Part shown: positions 1 through 7,461 of the stretch, in pieces
Numbering within the stretch: the first letter of the stretch is position 1
How the letters are laid out: every line of letters begins with the position of its first letter
Assembly (NCBI RefSeq): GCF_002159535.1
Contig: NZ_NFIU01000018.1
Location: 1-37,772, forward strand
Direction: 5' to 3'
Source of the DNA: Olsenella sp. An290
GTDB lineage: Bacteria > Actinomycetota > Coriobacteriia > Coriobacteriales > Atopobiaceae
Length of the DNA stretch: 37,772 nucleotides
Made by a program: the position numbers and the translations under genes
The notes under the pieces: model-generated
Told to the model about the DNA's origin: nothing
Databases searched by the model: none
Seen by the model: only the letters and a program-made list of their open reading frames with translations

Positions 1-115
1 CCCTCCTCCCAAAAACCGAAGGGGGCTCCGCACGCCCTCCGCCCCTCCCCTCAACTCCCTATAAGCAACGATACAATTAATTTATTGCTGTAACTGCTAA
101 ACGGTCTTCATTATT

Positions 116-160
116 CCGTTAACGGTCAAGCCTTGTGAGCGGGTCATTCTCCACTATCAT
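116..160 (+). promoter_or_regulatory. Putative promoter and operator of the radical SAM block
   Basis: The stretch from 60 to 200 is clearly more AT-rich than the rest of the window. A -35-like TTGTGA (133-138) and a -10-like TATCAT (155-160) are 16 bases apart, giving a leader of about 35 bases before the ATG at 200. Just upstream lies the perfect palindrome CCGTTAACGG (116-125), with a related AAACGGTC at 99-106, placed where an activator or repressor could bind. The role is inferred from position and base match only. Confidence 0.4.
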
Positions 161-199
161 TTAAGGCAACGTTAAGGTTAAAAACGGAAAGGGGGACCG

Positions 200-1465
200 A
201 TGAGGCTCGCGCCGCATGCCGAGGCATTTTGCCTCGGGTCCGTGCCCATGGTGGGGAACCGTGTCACGGGAGGGCTCATTGGCCTCACGCCCGAGGGGCG
301 TGCCCTCTGCGACGAGCTCTCCACGCGCGACGTTGCCCCGAGCGAAGTTCCCGAGTCCTGCCGAGAGCTCGCCGAGCACCTGGCGCGTGGCGGCTATCTC
401 GAGGACGGCGAGAAGGACCTCGACGGAAGCGTGCCGCAGGTCATGTCGGCCTACCTCCACGTCACCCAGCGCTGCAACCTCAGCTGCCGCTTCTGCTACT
501 CCGAGGACGCGGGCAGAAACGCCCTTCCCGACCCCAGCCTCCCGGAGCTGGCGCGTGCCCTCGACCTGCTGGGAGGGCTCGGTGCGCAGCGCATCGTCAT
601 CTCCGGCGGCGAGCCGTTCCTGCGCGACGACCTTGCGCGCCTCGCCGAGCGGGCATGCGAGGCAGGAATCGGCGAGGTCATCGTCCTCACCAACGGGCTG
701 CTCGTCACGGACGAGGCAGTGGCGGCACTTGCAGGGCTCGTGAGCTGCATCGCCGTTGCCTTTGACGGCCCAGACGAGCGCTCGGTCCCCCACCTGCGCG
801 GAGAGCGGCGCGCAGCACGGCTCGTCGAGGCCGTCCGCGCCGTTCGCGACGCCGGGATAGAGGCTCGCGTCCTGCCCACCCTTCACGGCAGAAACCTCGA
901 GGACCAGGACGCCTACCGCGAGCTCGCGCGCGAGCTCGGGGCATCGCTCGGGTTCAGCCTGCTCACCGCGCCCATCGCGGAGCTCGGCGACTACGCGATC
1001 GGGGAGGACGACCTCGCAGAGCTCGGGCGCTCGGTCGCCGACGGAAAGGGCGGGTGCGGGGACGACCTGCTCGGGCCGGGCGTCGCGCTCGCCGCGCGGG
1101 CTACGTGCGGTGCGGGCGTCAGGACCCTCAGCGTGGCCGCAGACGGGACCGTCTACCCTTGTCACATGCTCCACGACCCCGCGCTCACCCTCGGCAACGC
1201 CTTCACGGACCCTGCCGAGAAGATCATGGGCGGGGCAGTGGCACGGCGCTTCCGGTCCCTTGACGCGCGGATGTTCGATGGGTGCGGCTCGTGCGACAAG
1301 CGCGTCCTCTGCGGCGGCGGGTGTCGCGCGCGGGCGTACCTGAGCGGCCTCGGACTCGAGGGCCGCGACCCCTACTGCGAGCTCTCGCGCTCTTACTATG
1401 CGCGGCTCGGCGACCTACTGGAACAGCGGTTCATGCCGAAGGGAGGTGGACAAGATGCTGTTTGA
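200..1465 (+). CDS. Radical SAM/SPASM peptide maturase with RRE-like N-terminus
   Basis: This 421-residue protein has the radical SAM cluster motif CX3CX2C at Cys92, Cys96 and Cys99, followed by GGEP at 136-139 for SAM binding. The C-terminal third has a full SPASM cysteine set (Cys303, 321, 362, 365, 371, 375, 393) that would hold auxiliary Fe-S clusters. Family knowledge: SPASM enzymes commonly install thioether or carbon-carbon crosslinks in ribosomal peptides, or mature enzymes. Residues about 18-70 (from VGNRVTGGLIGLTPEG to ELAEHLARGGYLE) resemble the PqqD/RRE fold that grips leader peptides; this assignment is by eye. The start has a purine-rich ribosome site (AAAGGGGG). The 3' end overlaps a 22-codon ORF with its own strong ribosome site, which makes a RiPP-type function likely. 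Substrate and product are unknown. Confidence 0.85.
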   Translation: MRLAPHAEAFCLGSVPMVGNRVTGGLIGLTPEGRALCDELSTRDVAPSEVPESCRELAEHLARGGYLEDGEKDLDGSVPQVMSAYLHVTQRCNLSCRFCYSEDAGRNALPDPSLPELARALDLLGGLGAQRIVISGGEPFLRDDLARLAERACEAGIGEVIVLTNGLLVTDEAVAALAGLVSCIAVAFDGPDERSVPHLRGERRAARLVEAVRAVRDAGIEARVLPTLHGRNLEDQDAYRELARELGASLGFSLLTAPIAELGDYAIGEDDLAELGRSVADGKGGCGDDLLGPGVALAARATCGAGVRTLSVAADGTVYPCHMLHDPALTLGNAFTDPAEKIMGGAVARRFRSLDARMFDGCGSCDKRVLCGGGCRARAYLSGLGLEGRDPYCELSRSYYARLGDLLEQRFMPKGGGQDAV

Positions 1466-1523
1466 GATCGAGGGCAGAGGCCTGATCTGCATCGTTATTG
1501 GCGATTTCTACATTGGAGTCTAG
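1455..1523 (+). CDS. Candidate 22-residue RiPP precursor
   Basis: A short ORF starts with ATG at 1455, inside the last codons of the maturase gene and in another frame. It is preceded by GGGAGGTGG (1441-1449), one of the best Shine-Dalgarno matches in the window, 8 bases from the ATG. The peptide begins MLFEIEGRGLIC and ends GDFYIGV. It has an acidic/charged first half and a hydrophobic second half with one Cys (residue 12) and aromatic residues F18 and Y19. It ends at 1523, overlapping the GGAG site of the next gene. Known rSAM precursors such as PqqA are about this short. The position directly after a SPASM enzyme and the dedicated ribosome site are what is seen; that the peptide is the enzyme's substrate is inference. 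Alternatively it is only a translational coupler for the next gene. Confidence 0.55.
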   Translation: MLFEIEGRGLICIVIGDFYIGV

Positions 1524-1533
1524 GAGCAGTGCT

Positions 1534-2019
1534 ATGCCTGAGGAACTTAAGAACGAGTACCGTCACGCCAAGACCGCCTCACTCGTTGGGTCAATCTGCA
1601 TGTACTTGATGGCGCTCTTCTGCCTTGCGATACTTGCCATATTCTGCATAATGGGACCCTCCGAACCAATCGGGACCTTCTTGTCGGAAGCGGCCTCATT
1701 AGTCACCATCTTGGTATCGGTGGTTTATCTTGCCCAGTTCCTGCGCCACTTTGCCGCAGGCTCAACCCCGTTCGGCAGAGCCCAGTCGAGAAGGCTCATC
1801 GTTGCCTCCGTCTTTCTCGCACTACGTGCTGCGATGGATTCGCATCTCCCCGTTTTCAGCTATATCAATCAGCCCTCTCACCAGAACGTCCTTCAAGGGG
1901 CTGGAGGGCTTCAGGGGATCGACCTCAAGGTCGTCGTGATGGTCGTGTTTCTCGCATGCCTCGCCATGGTGGTGCGCTACGGCAACGTGCTCAAGGAGGA
2001 CTCGGACTCGTTCCTCTAG
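1534..2019 (+). CDS. DUF2975 family four-helix membrane protein
   Basis: This 161-residue protein has four likely membrane helices (about 15-40, 51-70, 87-101 and 131-149). The segment AAGSTPFGRAQSRRL and the ending GNVLKEDSDSFL match the usual DUF2975 pattern. The ATG at 1534 is preferred over an upstream TTG because GGAG lies 8 bases before it. DUF2975 proteins are typically encoded next to a small YozG-like HTH regulator, as here (2165), and their biochemical role is unknown. Base composition is lower in GC than the pilus genes, which hints at separate ancestry. It follows the 22-codon ORF by 10 bases, so it is probably cotranscribed with the maturase; a role in immunity or export for a modified peptide is speculative. 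Confidence 0.8.
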   Translation: MPEELKNEYRHAKTASLVGSICMYLMALFCLAILAIFCIMGPSEPIGTFLSEAASLVTILVSVVYLAQFLRHFAAGSTPFGRAQSRRLIVASVFLALRAAMDSHLPVFSYINQPSHQNVLQGAGGLQGIDLKVVVMVVFLACLAMVVRYGNVLKEDSDSFL

Positions 2020-2036
2020 GCTCTTCGGGCACCTCC

Positions 2037-2071
2037 GGGGCGAGGGGGCCGCAGTGAGGCCCCCTCGCCCC
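2037..2071 (+). terminator. Strong 14-bp hairpin after DUF2975 gene
   Basis: Perfect arms GGGGCGAGGGGGCC (2037-2050) and GGCCCCCTCGCCCC (2058-2071) enclose a 7-base loop, 17 bases after the DUF2975 stop codon. There is no T-tract, so it could act as a weak terminator or as a 3'-end stabiliser separating the maturase unit from the HTH gene. Confidence 0.6.
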
Positions 2072-2164
2072 ACGTCGACGCATCCCCATGCTGTCCGAAT
2101 GATATAGACTGAACTGTACGTTTAATATCGTGAGATAACTGTTCGGCTCATCAGGAGGTCACCG

Positions 2165-2434
2165 GTGCCCATCATCATGCGGCTCGACCGCGTCATGGCA
2201 GAGAGAAAGATTACGTCGACGGAGCTCGCAAAGCGCGTCGGAACCTCGACGGTCAACCTCTCAAACATCAAGAACGGCCACATCCGCGGCATGCGCTTCT
2301 CCACGCTCGAGGCGCTCTGCCAGGTTCTCAACTGCAAGCCCGGGGACCTCATCGACTACATGACCCCAGAGGAAGAGGCCGCTGAGCGCACGCTCGGCGA
2401 GATTCGCGAGCGCAACTACGAGAAGCGGGACTAG
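2165..2434 (+). CDS. YozG-like helix-turn-helix regulator
   Basis: This 89-residue protein consists mostly of one Cro/C1-type HTH domain (residues about 6-68). The pattern RLDRVMAERKITSTELAKRV, then SNIKNG and LCQVLNCKPGDLIDY, is characteristic of the YozG/HTH_26 group. The GTG at 2165 is used as start because AGGAGG (2153-2158) lies 6 bases upstream; an ATG at 2177 is possible. The C-terminus is a short charged tail. Such regulators are typically paired with DUF2975 genes and probably control that operon. The AT-rich 93 bases upstream contain a repeated AACTGT, at 2112 and again around 2137, that could be an operator. Its target is inferred only from adjacency. Confidence 0.85.
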   Translation: MPIIMRLDRVMAERKITSTELAKRVGTSTVNLSNIKNGHIRGMRFSTLEALCQVLNCKPGDLIDYMTPEEEAAERTLGEIRERNYEKRD

Positions 2435-2466
2435 CGGGGCCGGCTCGGCGCCCGGTGCCGGAACGG

Positions 2467-3360
2467 TTACTCCCAGGCCCTGCGCCCCATAAGGCGAAAG
2501 CGCTCGATCATCTCGCCCGTCAGGCTCGCGCGGTCCCCCACCCGCTCGAGCGGAATCTCGTCGCGGCGGAACCAGCGCGCCTCCTTGAGCTCCGAGCGGT
2601 CCACGCTCAGCTCGTCGTCCCCGTCGACCTCGCACCAGAACCCCGCCATGAGGGTATCCGTGAAGCTCCACGGCTGGCTCTTGTAGAAGCGCAGGTTCTT
2701 GACGGAGAGACCGACCTCCTCCGCCACCTCACGGCGGACCGTGTCCTCAAGCGGCTCGCCGATTTCGGTGAAGCCGGCCACAAGGGCCCAGAGCGCCGTG
2801 GTGCGCCCGGCGTAGCGCGTGAGGACGATTCGCTCCTCCCCGCCCTCGCAGCTGGTCACGGCACAGATGACGCCAGGGCAGATCTTGGGGTAGACGATTC
2901 TGGCACACTCCGGGCACACGATCTCGCGGCTCGTGGGGGCGAGCTCGGTGGGCGCGCCGCAGCGCCCGCAGAAACGGTTGTCCCGATACCATCGGTCGAG
3001 CTGCGAGGCCGTCGCCGCGGCAAAGAGCAGGTGCTGTGGCTCGGCCCGGCGCAGCCAGCTCACGGACTCATAGGAAAACCCCGACGGCACCGGCACGCGG
3101 TCGTCAAGTGCCAGGAAGAAGCGCTCGGGGCCCAGGGAGAAGAGGTAGGTCACCTGCCGAGGCCGACGCCCGAGCTCCTCCACGCGCGGAAGCTCGATGA
3201 CCTCGCCAGAGTCGCCCGCGTCGGCATCCGCACCGCCCACGTGCGTGACCCTCGTGAGACACGCCCCCTCGCGAAAGTGGAGCAGGTAGTCGCCGGGCCG
3301 CGCCTCGTGCGGCGCAAAGGCGTTGTCAAAGGCGTGCTCGCGCTCGAACTCCTGAATCAT
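2467..3360 (-). CDS. nudC: NAD(+)/NADH diphosphatase (NudC type)
   Basis: This 297-residue Nudix hydrolase would cleave NAD(H) to NMN(H) and AMP, and NudC enzymes also remove NAD caps from RNA. Visible features in order: an N-terminal NUDIX-like domain, a four-cysteine zinc ribbon (Cys131, Cys134, Cys149, Cys152), the Nudix box from Gly196 (GFTEIGEPLEDTVRREVAEE) and SQPW at 228-231, the NADH-pyrophosphatase signature. The signature reads SQPWSFTDTLM rather than the common SQPWPFPxS. The open frame extends further upstream, but the ATG at 3360, with GGGGGAGAG just before it, begins the conserved protein. The gene stands alone, 175 bases downstream of the end of the pilus operon and facing the HTH gene tail to tail. 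Confidence 0.93.
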   Translation of the reverse strand: MIQEFEREHAFDNAFAPHEARPGDYLLHFREGACLTRVTHVGGADADAGDSGEVIELPRVEELGRRPRQVTYLFSLGPERFFLALDDRVPVPSGFSYESVSWLRRAEPQHLLFAAATASQLDRWYRDNRFCGRCGAPTELAPTSREIVCPECARIVYPKICPGVICAVTSCEGGEERIVLTRYAGRTTALWALVAGFTEIGEPLEDTVRREVAEEVGLSVKNLRFYKSQPWSFTDTLMAGFWCEVDGDDELSVDRSELKEARWFRRDEIPLERVGDRASLTGEMIERFRLMGRRAWE

Positions 3361-3535
3361 GCTCTCTCCCCCATCGGCCTGACCGCGCCCGACCCCCAGG
3401 CACCCTGACCACATGCAGGCGCGCGAGAAGGACAGGGCGAGGTACCCCAGGAAGAGCCGGCAGCGGCGCACGGCGCGGGCGGCCTTCCGGACGCCCGGAG
3501 GTGCGCTGCGCGCCCTTCCCGGGAACGCAGTGCCA

Positions 3536-4096
3536 TTATAGGGCGGCGGGCTCCTCCACACACCCCCTCCCCGCGACGGGCCCCGTCATGACGAGAAGGC
3601 ATCCGCAAACCCCGACCGCATCACCGTAGGGAACCACCACGCGGTCGACCTCACGCCCTCGGTAGGTGGCCGGATTCGTGGAGCCGAGGTCGGCGACCTC
3701 CATGCCCTCCGGAACGGGCGTCAGCCTGAGGTGACGCCTCGACACCGCAGGCGAGTGCAGCACCACGTCGTTCGCGGGGTCTCTTCCCAGGGTCGCACCC
3801 TCCTCCCCCACGGGAACCCAGACGTCGACGGACGCCGTCCGCACGAACACGCCCGTCCTCTCGGGCGGGGCCGGCACGGGAGCTGCGGAACGGGAGAGGT
3901 CGACAGTGTCCCCCTGTCCCCCGCCCGAGAGGCCCGCGGGCGCTCCTGGCACCAGCTCCCCCGCGCCGTGCGACGGGTCCCGGGAGAAGTCGTAGAGGCA
4001 GCCGTAGCAGACCGCCATGTCATCGTAGAGCTCCGACCCGCACCGCGGGCAGAGCTTCGTCGCGTATCCCCTGTGCACGCCCGACACCTGTCTCAT
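3536..4096 (-). CDS. Zinc ribbon plus FHA domain protein, last gene of Tad operon
   Basis: The product (186 residues from the ATG at 4096) starts with a zinc ribbon, CPRCG then CYGC about 15 residues later. A Pro/Gly-rich linker follows, then an FHA domain. The domain shows ATLGRDPANDVVL, SPAVSRRHLRL and DLGSTNPATYRG, the usual phosphothreonine-binding pattern (GR, SRxH, GSxN-like). FHA domains recognise phosphothreonine peptides, so this protein may link the pilus to a Ser/Thr kinase; no kinase is encoded nearby. The ATG at 4096 has GGGAG 5 bases upstream; an ATG at 4108 is a credible alternative. It lies 16 bases downstream of the DUF192 gene. There is no membrane segment, so it is probably cytosolic. 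Confidence 0.8.
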   Translation of the reverse strand: MRQVSGVHRGYATKLCPRCGSELYDDMAVCYGCLYDFSRDPSHGAGELVPGAPAGLSGGGQGDTVDLSRSAAPVPAPPERTGVFVRTASVDVWVPVGEEGATLGRDPANDVVLHSPAVSRRHLRLTPVPEGMEVADLGSTNPATYRGREVDRVVVPYGDAVGVCGCLLVMTGPVAGRGCVEEPAAL

Positions 4097-4112
4097 GGAA
4101 GCTCCCATCTCC

Positions 4113-4469
4113 CTACCCCGCCATGCCAACGCTGACGGAGACGACCCACAGCTGCTCGCCCTCCTCGAGCCACGCCCCCTTGCGGGCGGGACGCTCGATC
4201 GTGCACCACGCCTCGGGGTGCGAGCGAAACTCCCCGGGCGACACGCCCCGAAACACCGCGAGCACCACCCCGACCTCGCTCAAAAACGCCACGTCGAGGG
4301 GGTAGCGCATCCCAAAGGTGTGGATGGAGCCACACCGCGTGATGAGCACCGCACGAGCATCCTCCCCCGAGCCGAGAAGCCCCCGAAGGCGCTCCCGCCA
4401 AGAGGAGAGCACCCGGACCTCGATGGGGTCTCGGGACCAGGCGTCCGACGCGAGCCTCGCAAGGTTCAC
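4113..4469 (-). CDS. DUF192 family protein in Tad operon
   Basis: A 118-residue protein whose central part matches DUF192: RCGSIHTFGMRYPLDVAFL, then FRGVSPGEF and a late ACHxxEL-like hydrophobic patch around AWLEEGEQLWV. DUF192 proteins are small beta-barrel-like domains of unknown function, often secreted; this one has no visible signal peptide. The GTG at 4469 directly abuts the TGA of the preceding TadE-like gene (4470-4472), so the gene is embedded in the pilus operon and translationally coupled. The role is unknown; the location suggests a pilus-associated or processing function. Confidence 0.8.
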   Translation of the reverse strand: MNLARLASDAWSRDPIEVRVLSSWRERLRGLLGSGEDARAVLITRCGSIHTFGMRYPLDVAFLSEVGVVLAVFRGVSPGEFRSHPEAWCTIERPARKGAWLEEGEQLWVVSVSVGMAG

Positions 4470-4952
4470 TCAGACCACCACCCCGGGCCTGAACCGATCG
4501 ACCACGAGCTCCCGCTCGTGCCGAAGCACAAGGGGCGCGGCAAGGGTGATTCCCGGCATGCGCAGAAGTCGGGGCCATGGATGGTAGGTGAGCGTGCAGA
4601 CGTAGCGGGTGAGCAGCGGGGATATTGCCATGATCGACCCCTGCTCGCCCGAGGACGCCCGCTCGGCGCGCACCTCCACCTCGCACGACCCCTCGCGCCC
4701 GAGCGCGCCCGCGAGCGCCGAGCGGACCTCCTCGACGGCCGCCACCTCGGTCTGCTCCCCCGCGGGCGAGACGCCGTGGGCGATGACGGCGTCAAGGGAC
4801 GCCTGGTCAAACGCCGCGCACGCCTCGGCGAACATCATGAGGTTGACGAGCACGAGCGCCACGACGATGACCACGGGCGCCACGATCGCAAGCTCCACGG
4901 CCATCTGCCCCTCCCGCGCGCCCCGAGAGACAGCTCCGCACGGCGCCCTCAC
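4470..4952 (-). CDS. tadE: TadE-like minor pseudopilin (second copy)
   Basis: This 160-residue protein carries a class III prepilin-like motif near the N-terminus, G followed by QMAVELAIVAP, so processing after Gly would leave Glu at +5. A long hydrophobic helix follows (VVIVVALVLVNLMMF), then a soluble domain with a Cys pair (SCEVEV and YVCTLTY). The GTG start at 4952 overlaps the TGA of the TadG-like gene (GTGA). TadE-like proteins are minor pilins that help assemble Flp pili. It is one of four or five prepilin-like proteins in this operon. Confidence 0.8.
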   Translation of the reverse strand: MRAPCGAVSRGAREGQMAVELAIVAPVVIVVALVLVNLMMFAEACAAFDQASLDAVIAHGVSPAGEQTEVAAVEEVRSALAGALGREGSCEVEVRAERASSGEQGSIMAISPLLTRYVCTLTYHPWPRLLRMPGITLAAPLVLRHERELVVDRFRPGVVV

Positions 4953-7000
4953 GCCGCCCCCGCAAGGGCGGAGAGGTCTATGGTGAGCGGGATGGAGAGC
5001 CCCGTCCCGGGGACGGGTACCTCGGCCACGGTGAGCGAGCCCGACCCCACCTCGTCGACGACCCAGACCCCCATGGCCCTGGCGAACTCCTCGGGCGACC
5101 CATGCGCGGGAAGCGCGTCGACGAGGGAGCGGACCGTCGAGAGCTGCTCGAGGCCGCTCTGGTCGAGCACGTCGCGCGTGTTCACGAGCACGGGCTTTCT
5201 GAGGCGCAGGTCGACCGGCTCGAAGCCCGTGGCCTCCATAACCTGCGTGAGCCGCGCCCTGAGCCAGGAGCCGACCGTCCCGCCAAGAACGCCGTCAAGG
5301 CCGTCGAGGAACTCCCCGCCCGCCCTGGCCACGTCGCCATAGGCCGAGCCATACCCGACGAGCAGGCTCCCCCAGAGCTCCATGACGCCATCGAGGGCGC
5401 CCCCGAGCGCAGAGTCCCCCGCCCCCAGCGCATCGAGGAACCGAGAGAGCACGCTGTTTCGCGCCGTCGAGTCGTCAGGCGCCAGGGCGGCCGCCGAGAC
5501 GGCCGCGCCCGCGGGCAGTTCGGCCGAGGACAGAAAGGCGCTCGTGAGGCCCGCGGGAACGTCCCGGGCGTCTCGCGTGACGACGGAGACGCATCCCCAG
5601 GCGCCCGGTGGGCAGAGCCTCGGCCGCGCGACGGAGAGCTGCTCGAGGGCCCACGCGAAGACGCCCTCCGCCTCCTCGGCGAGCTCCCTCGCGCGGCCCT
5701 CGGCGGCAACCTCCTCGTTTCTCGCCCGCTCGTACTCCTCGGAGGCCTCCACGATGAGGCGCCAGTGGTGCTCGAAGCCGTTCTCGATCGCCGTCGAGGC
5801 CGTGGCCACCCTCCCAAGGTCGACCACGTCCATCTTGCACGTCGCGCAGGGGCGGACCGAGCCCGCGTCGAGCGCCGAGAGGGACGCCGTGCCAGAGGGG
5901 GCTCCCGTCGCGCCGGGGCAGAGCGGCGACGAGTGAAGGGTCCGCCCGGCCGCCTCCTCGGTACAGGGCCAGGTCGCGTCGGTGTAGAGCTCGGTCTCCC
6001 TCGTCTGGTCGGTGTTGCTCGGCAGCGACGGGAGCTCGATGCTCACGGACCCGTCGGGGGCCTCGGCGTACGACCCCCGGCTGACCTCCTGGAGCGCGTA
6101 GGCGTAGTAGGCCCTCCGGCAGGCCGAGTCGGTCAGCTCCTCGGGATCGTCCCCGGCCACGACCTCGGCCTCGAGGCGCGCGGCGTAGTAGGCGCGGGCG
6201 CGCAGGAGGGGAGCCCCGAACGACCATGATGACGCGTCGGGATAGTCGGGGTTGAGCGCCCCGGCAAGGCCGGCAAGCGAGCCCGCGCGCTCCCGAAGGC
6301 AGTACGGCACGCTCCCGCAGTCGGCCAGCCACCCCCGCTCGAGCGCGGCGCGGGCGGCGTCGTGGGCCTCCTCGGCCTCGTCGGAGGCCTCCCCCATCTG
6401 ATCGGAGAGCTCCTCGAGACGACGGTCGTCAACGTCTGACCGAAGCGCCGAGAAGTCCGAGCGAGACTCCGTGGGAAACGGCAGGGCACACCCCGCGTAC
6501 GAGAGGCCATCCCCCGAGTTGGCGGCGACGCACGAGGCCGAGTTCGCCACGACGAGCAGGGGAAGCGTCGCCTCAAGGCGCTCGATCCCCTCGGCCGCTG
6601 ACCGCGCGAAGCCGCGTCGCGCGTCAAGGATGCCCCTCCCGGCCTCCGTCACCCCCGCCCCGGCCGCGGAGAGCCCCGGGACGCAGGAAACCACGAGCCC
6701 CGCCCCGAGCACGACGACGCCGGCAAGGCCCATGCTCAGGACGCACGCATCGACGACCTGCGCGATCGTGGAGAAGGCCGCCACCGCGTTCTGGCCCGCC
6801 ATCGCCCCTGCGTCAGCCACGCGCTGAACCTCGGACGAGCGGCCCGCGACCCACGTGGCGGTGGCCACGGAGAACGTGAGCGCAAGGCTCAGCACCAGGG
6901 CAACCGCCACGGCGACCGTGGTGAAGCCGTCCCTCGCGTCGCGGAACAGCGAGAGCACGGGCGCCCCGCGCTCAACCCCAGACCCCGATCCACTCCTCAT
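4949..7000 (-). CDS. TadG-like pilus assembly protein
   Basis: A large protein of about 683 residues. The N-terminus (DGFTTVAVAVALVLSLALTF, then RVADAGAMAGQNAVAAF) matches the TadE/G-like domain, with a helix followed by the ADAAALAG-like stretch. Unlike its neighbours it lacks Glu at +5 after the Gly, so it may not be cleaved by the prepilin peptidase. A second hydrophobic segment follows at about 90-110. The rest is an extracytoplasmic region with several Cys pairs, including CATCK, and helical Glu/Ala-rich stretches. Start choice is uncertain: the ATG at 7000 has GGGGGAG only a few bases upstream, and a TTG at 7012 is in frame. It overlaps the end of tadE by 29 bases. TadG proteins are thought to anchor or scaffold pilus assembly in the membrane. 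Confidence 0.75.
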   Translation of the reverse strand: MRSGSGSGVERGAPVLSLFRDARDGFTTVAVAVALVLSLALTFSVATATWVAGRSSEVQRVADAGAMAGQNAVAAFSTIAQVVDACVLSMGLAGVVVLGAGLVVSCVPGLSAAGAGVTEAGRGILDARRGFARSAAEGIERLEATLPLLVVANSASCVAANSGDGLSYAGCALPFPTESRSDFSALRSDVDDRRLEELSDQMGEASDEAEEAHDAARAALERGWLADCGSVPYCLRERAGSLAGLAGALNPDYPDASSWSFGAPLLRARAYYAARLEAEVVAGDDPEELTDSACRRAYYAYALQEVSRGSYAEAPDGSVSIELPSLPSNTDQTRETELYTDATWPCTEEAAGRTLHSSPLCPGATGAPSGTASLSALDAGSVRPCATCKMDVVDLGRVATASTAIENGFEHHWRLIVEASEEYERARNEEVAAEGRARELAEEAEGVFAWALEQLSVARPRLCPPGAWGCVSVVTRDARDVPAGLTSAFLSSAELPAGAAVSAAALAPDDSTARNSVLSRFLDALGAGDSALGGALDGVMELWGSLLVGYGSAYGDVARAGGEFLDGLDGVLGGTVGSWLRARLTQVMEATGFEPVDLRLRKPVLVNTRDVLDQSGLEQLSTVRSLVDALPAHGSPEEFARAMGVWVVDEVGSGSLTVAEVPVPGTGLSIPLTIDLSALAGAA

Positions 7001-7460
7001 AGCTCCCCCCAATCCAACGGGCGCGCGCGTCCTGCGCGGCCTCGACCCTCACGACCACCGCCCCATCCTCCTGCGGCCCCAGAGCGGAGACGATGGCCCC
7101 CAGGAGGGGAAGCGGGCGGACCCTCCCCTCGATCTCCACCGTCACCCGGCCGCCCTCGTCGGGCGCCCCCGCCCGGACCTCCCAGCCCTCCGGGCCGCCC
7201 TCGTGAAAGGCCGCCACGTCAGGCACGGCCGCGAGACGGCGTAGCGCAAAGGCGCGGGCCGCGCGCTCGGGATCGCGAGACGTGGCCACGAGCCGCGCGG
7301 CCTCGTGCGCAGCCGACGCCATGACCGCCCGCGTGTAGAGCAGGCAGGCGGGCTGCACGAGAAGCGCAACGAGCGCCAGCGCCGTCGGGACGAGCAGGGC
7401 CGCCTCCACCGTGGACTGCCCGAGCCGCCGCCCGACCGCCCCCGCAGCACGCCCACCCAT
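6972..7460 (-). CDS. tadE: TadE-like minor pseudopilin
   Basis: This 162-residue protein has the motif LG followed by QSTVEAALLVPTALALVAL: a class III prepilin cleavage site with Glu at +5 and a hydrophobic helix. A soluble domain follows, with the conserved TadE-like run AAHEAARLVATS. The ATG at 7460 is used because it begins 1 base after the preceding stop (7462-7464) and gives a normal short basic leader; the frame is open further upstream in Arg-rich, overlapping sequence that is not credible as protein. It is part of the pilus operon and translationally coupled. Confidence 0.85.
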   Translation of the reverse strand: MGGRAAGAVGRRLGQSTVEAALLVPTALALVALLVQPACLLYTRAVMASAAHEAARLVATSRDPERAARAFALRRLAAVPDVAAFHEGGPEGWEVRAGAPDEGGRVTVEIEGRVRPLPLLGAIVSALGPQEDGAVVVRVEAAQDARARWIGGSYEEWIGVWG

Positions 7461-7461
7461 C

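Noticed and set aside
1498-1533. TTG at 1498 as the start of the DUF2975 protein
   Set aside because: There is no ribosome site for it and it lies inside the 22-codon ORF; the ATG at 1534 has GGAG at the right distance and gives the normal family N-terminus.
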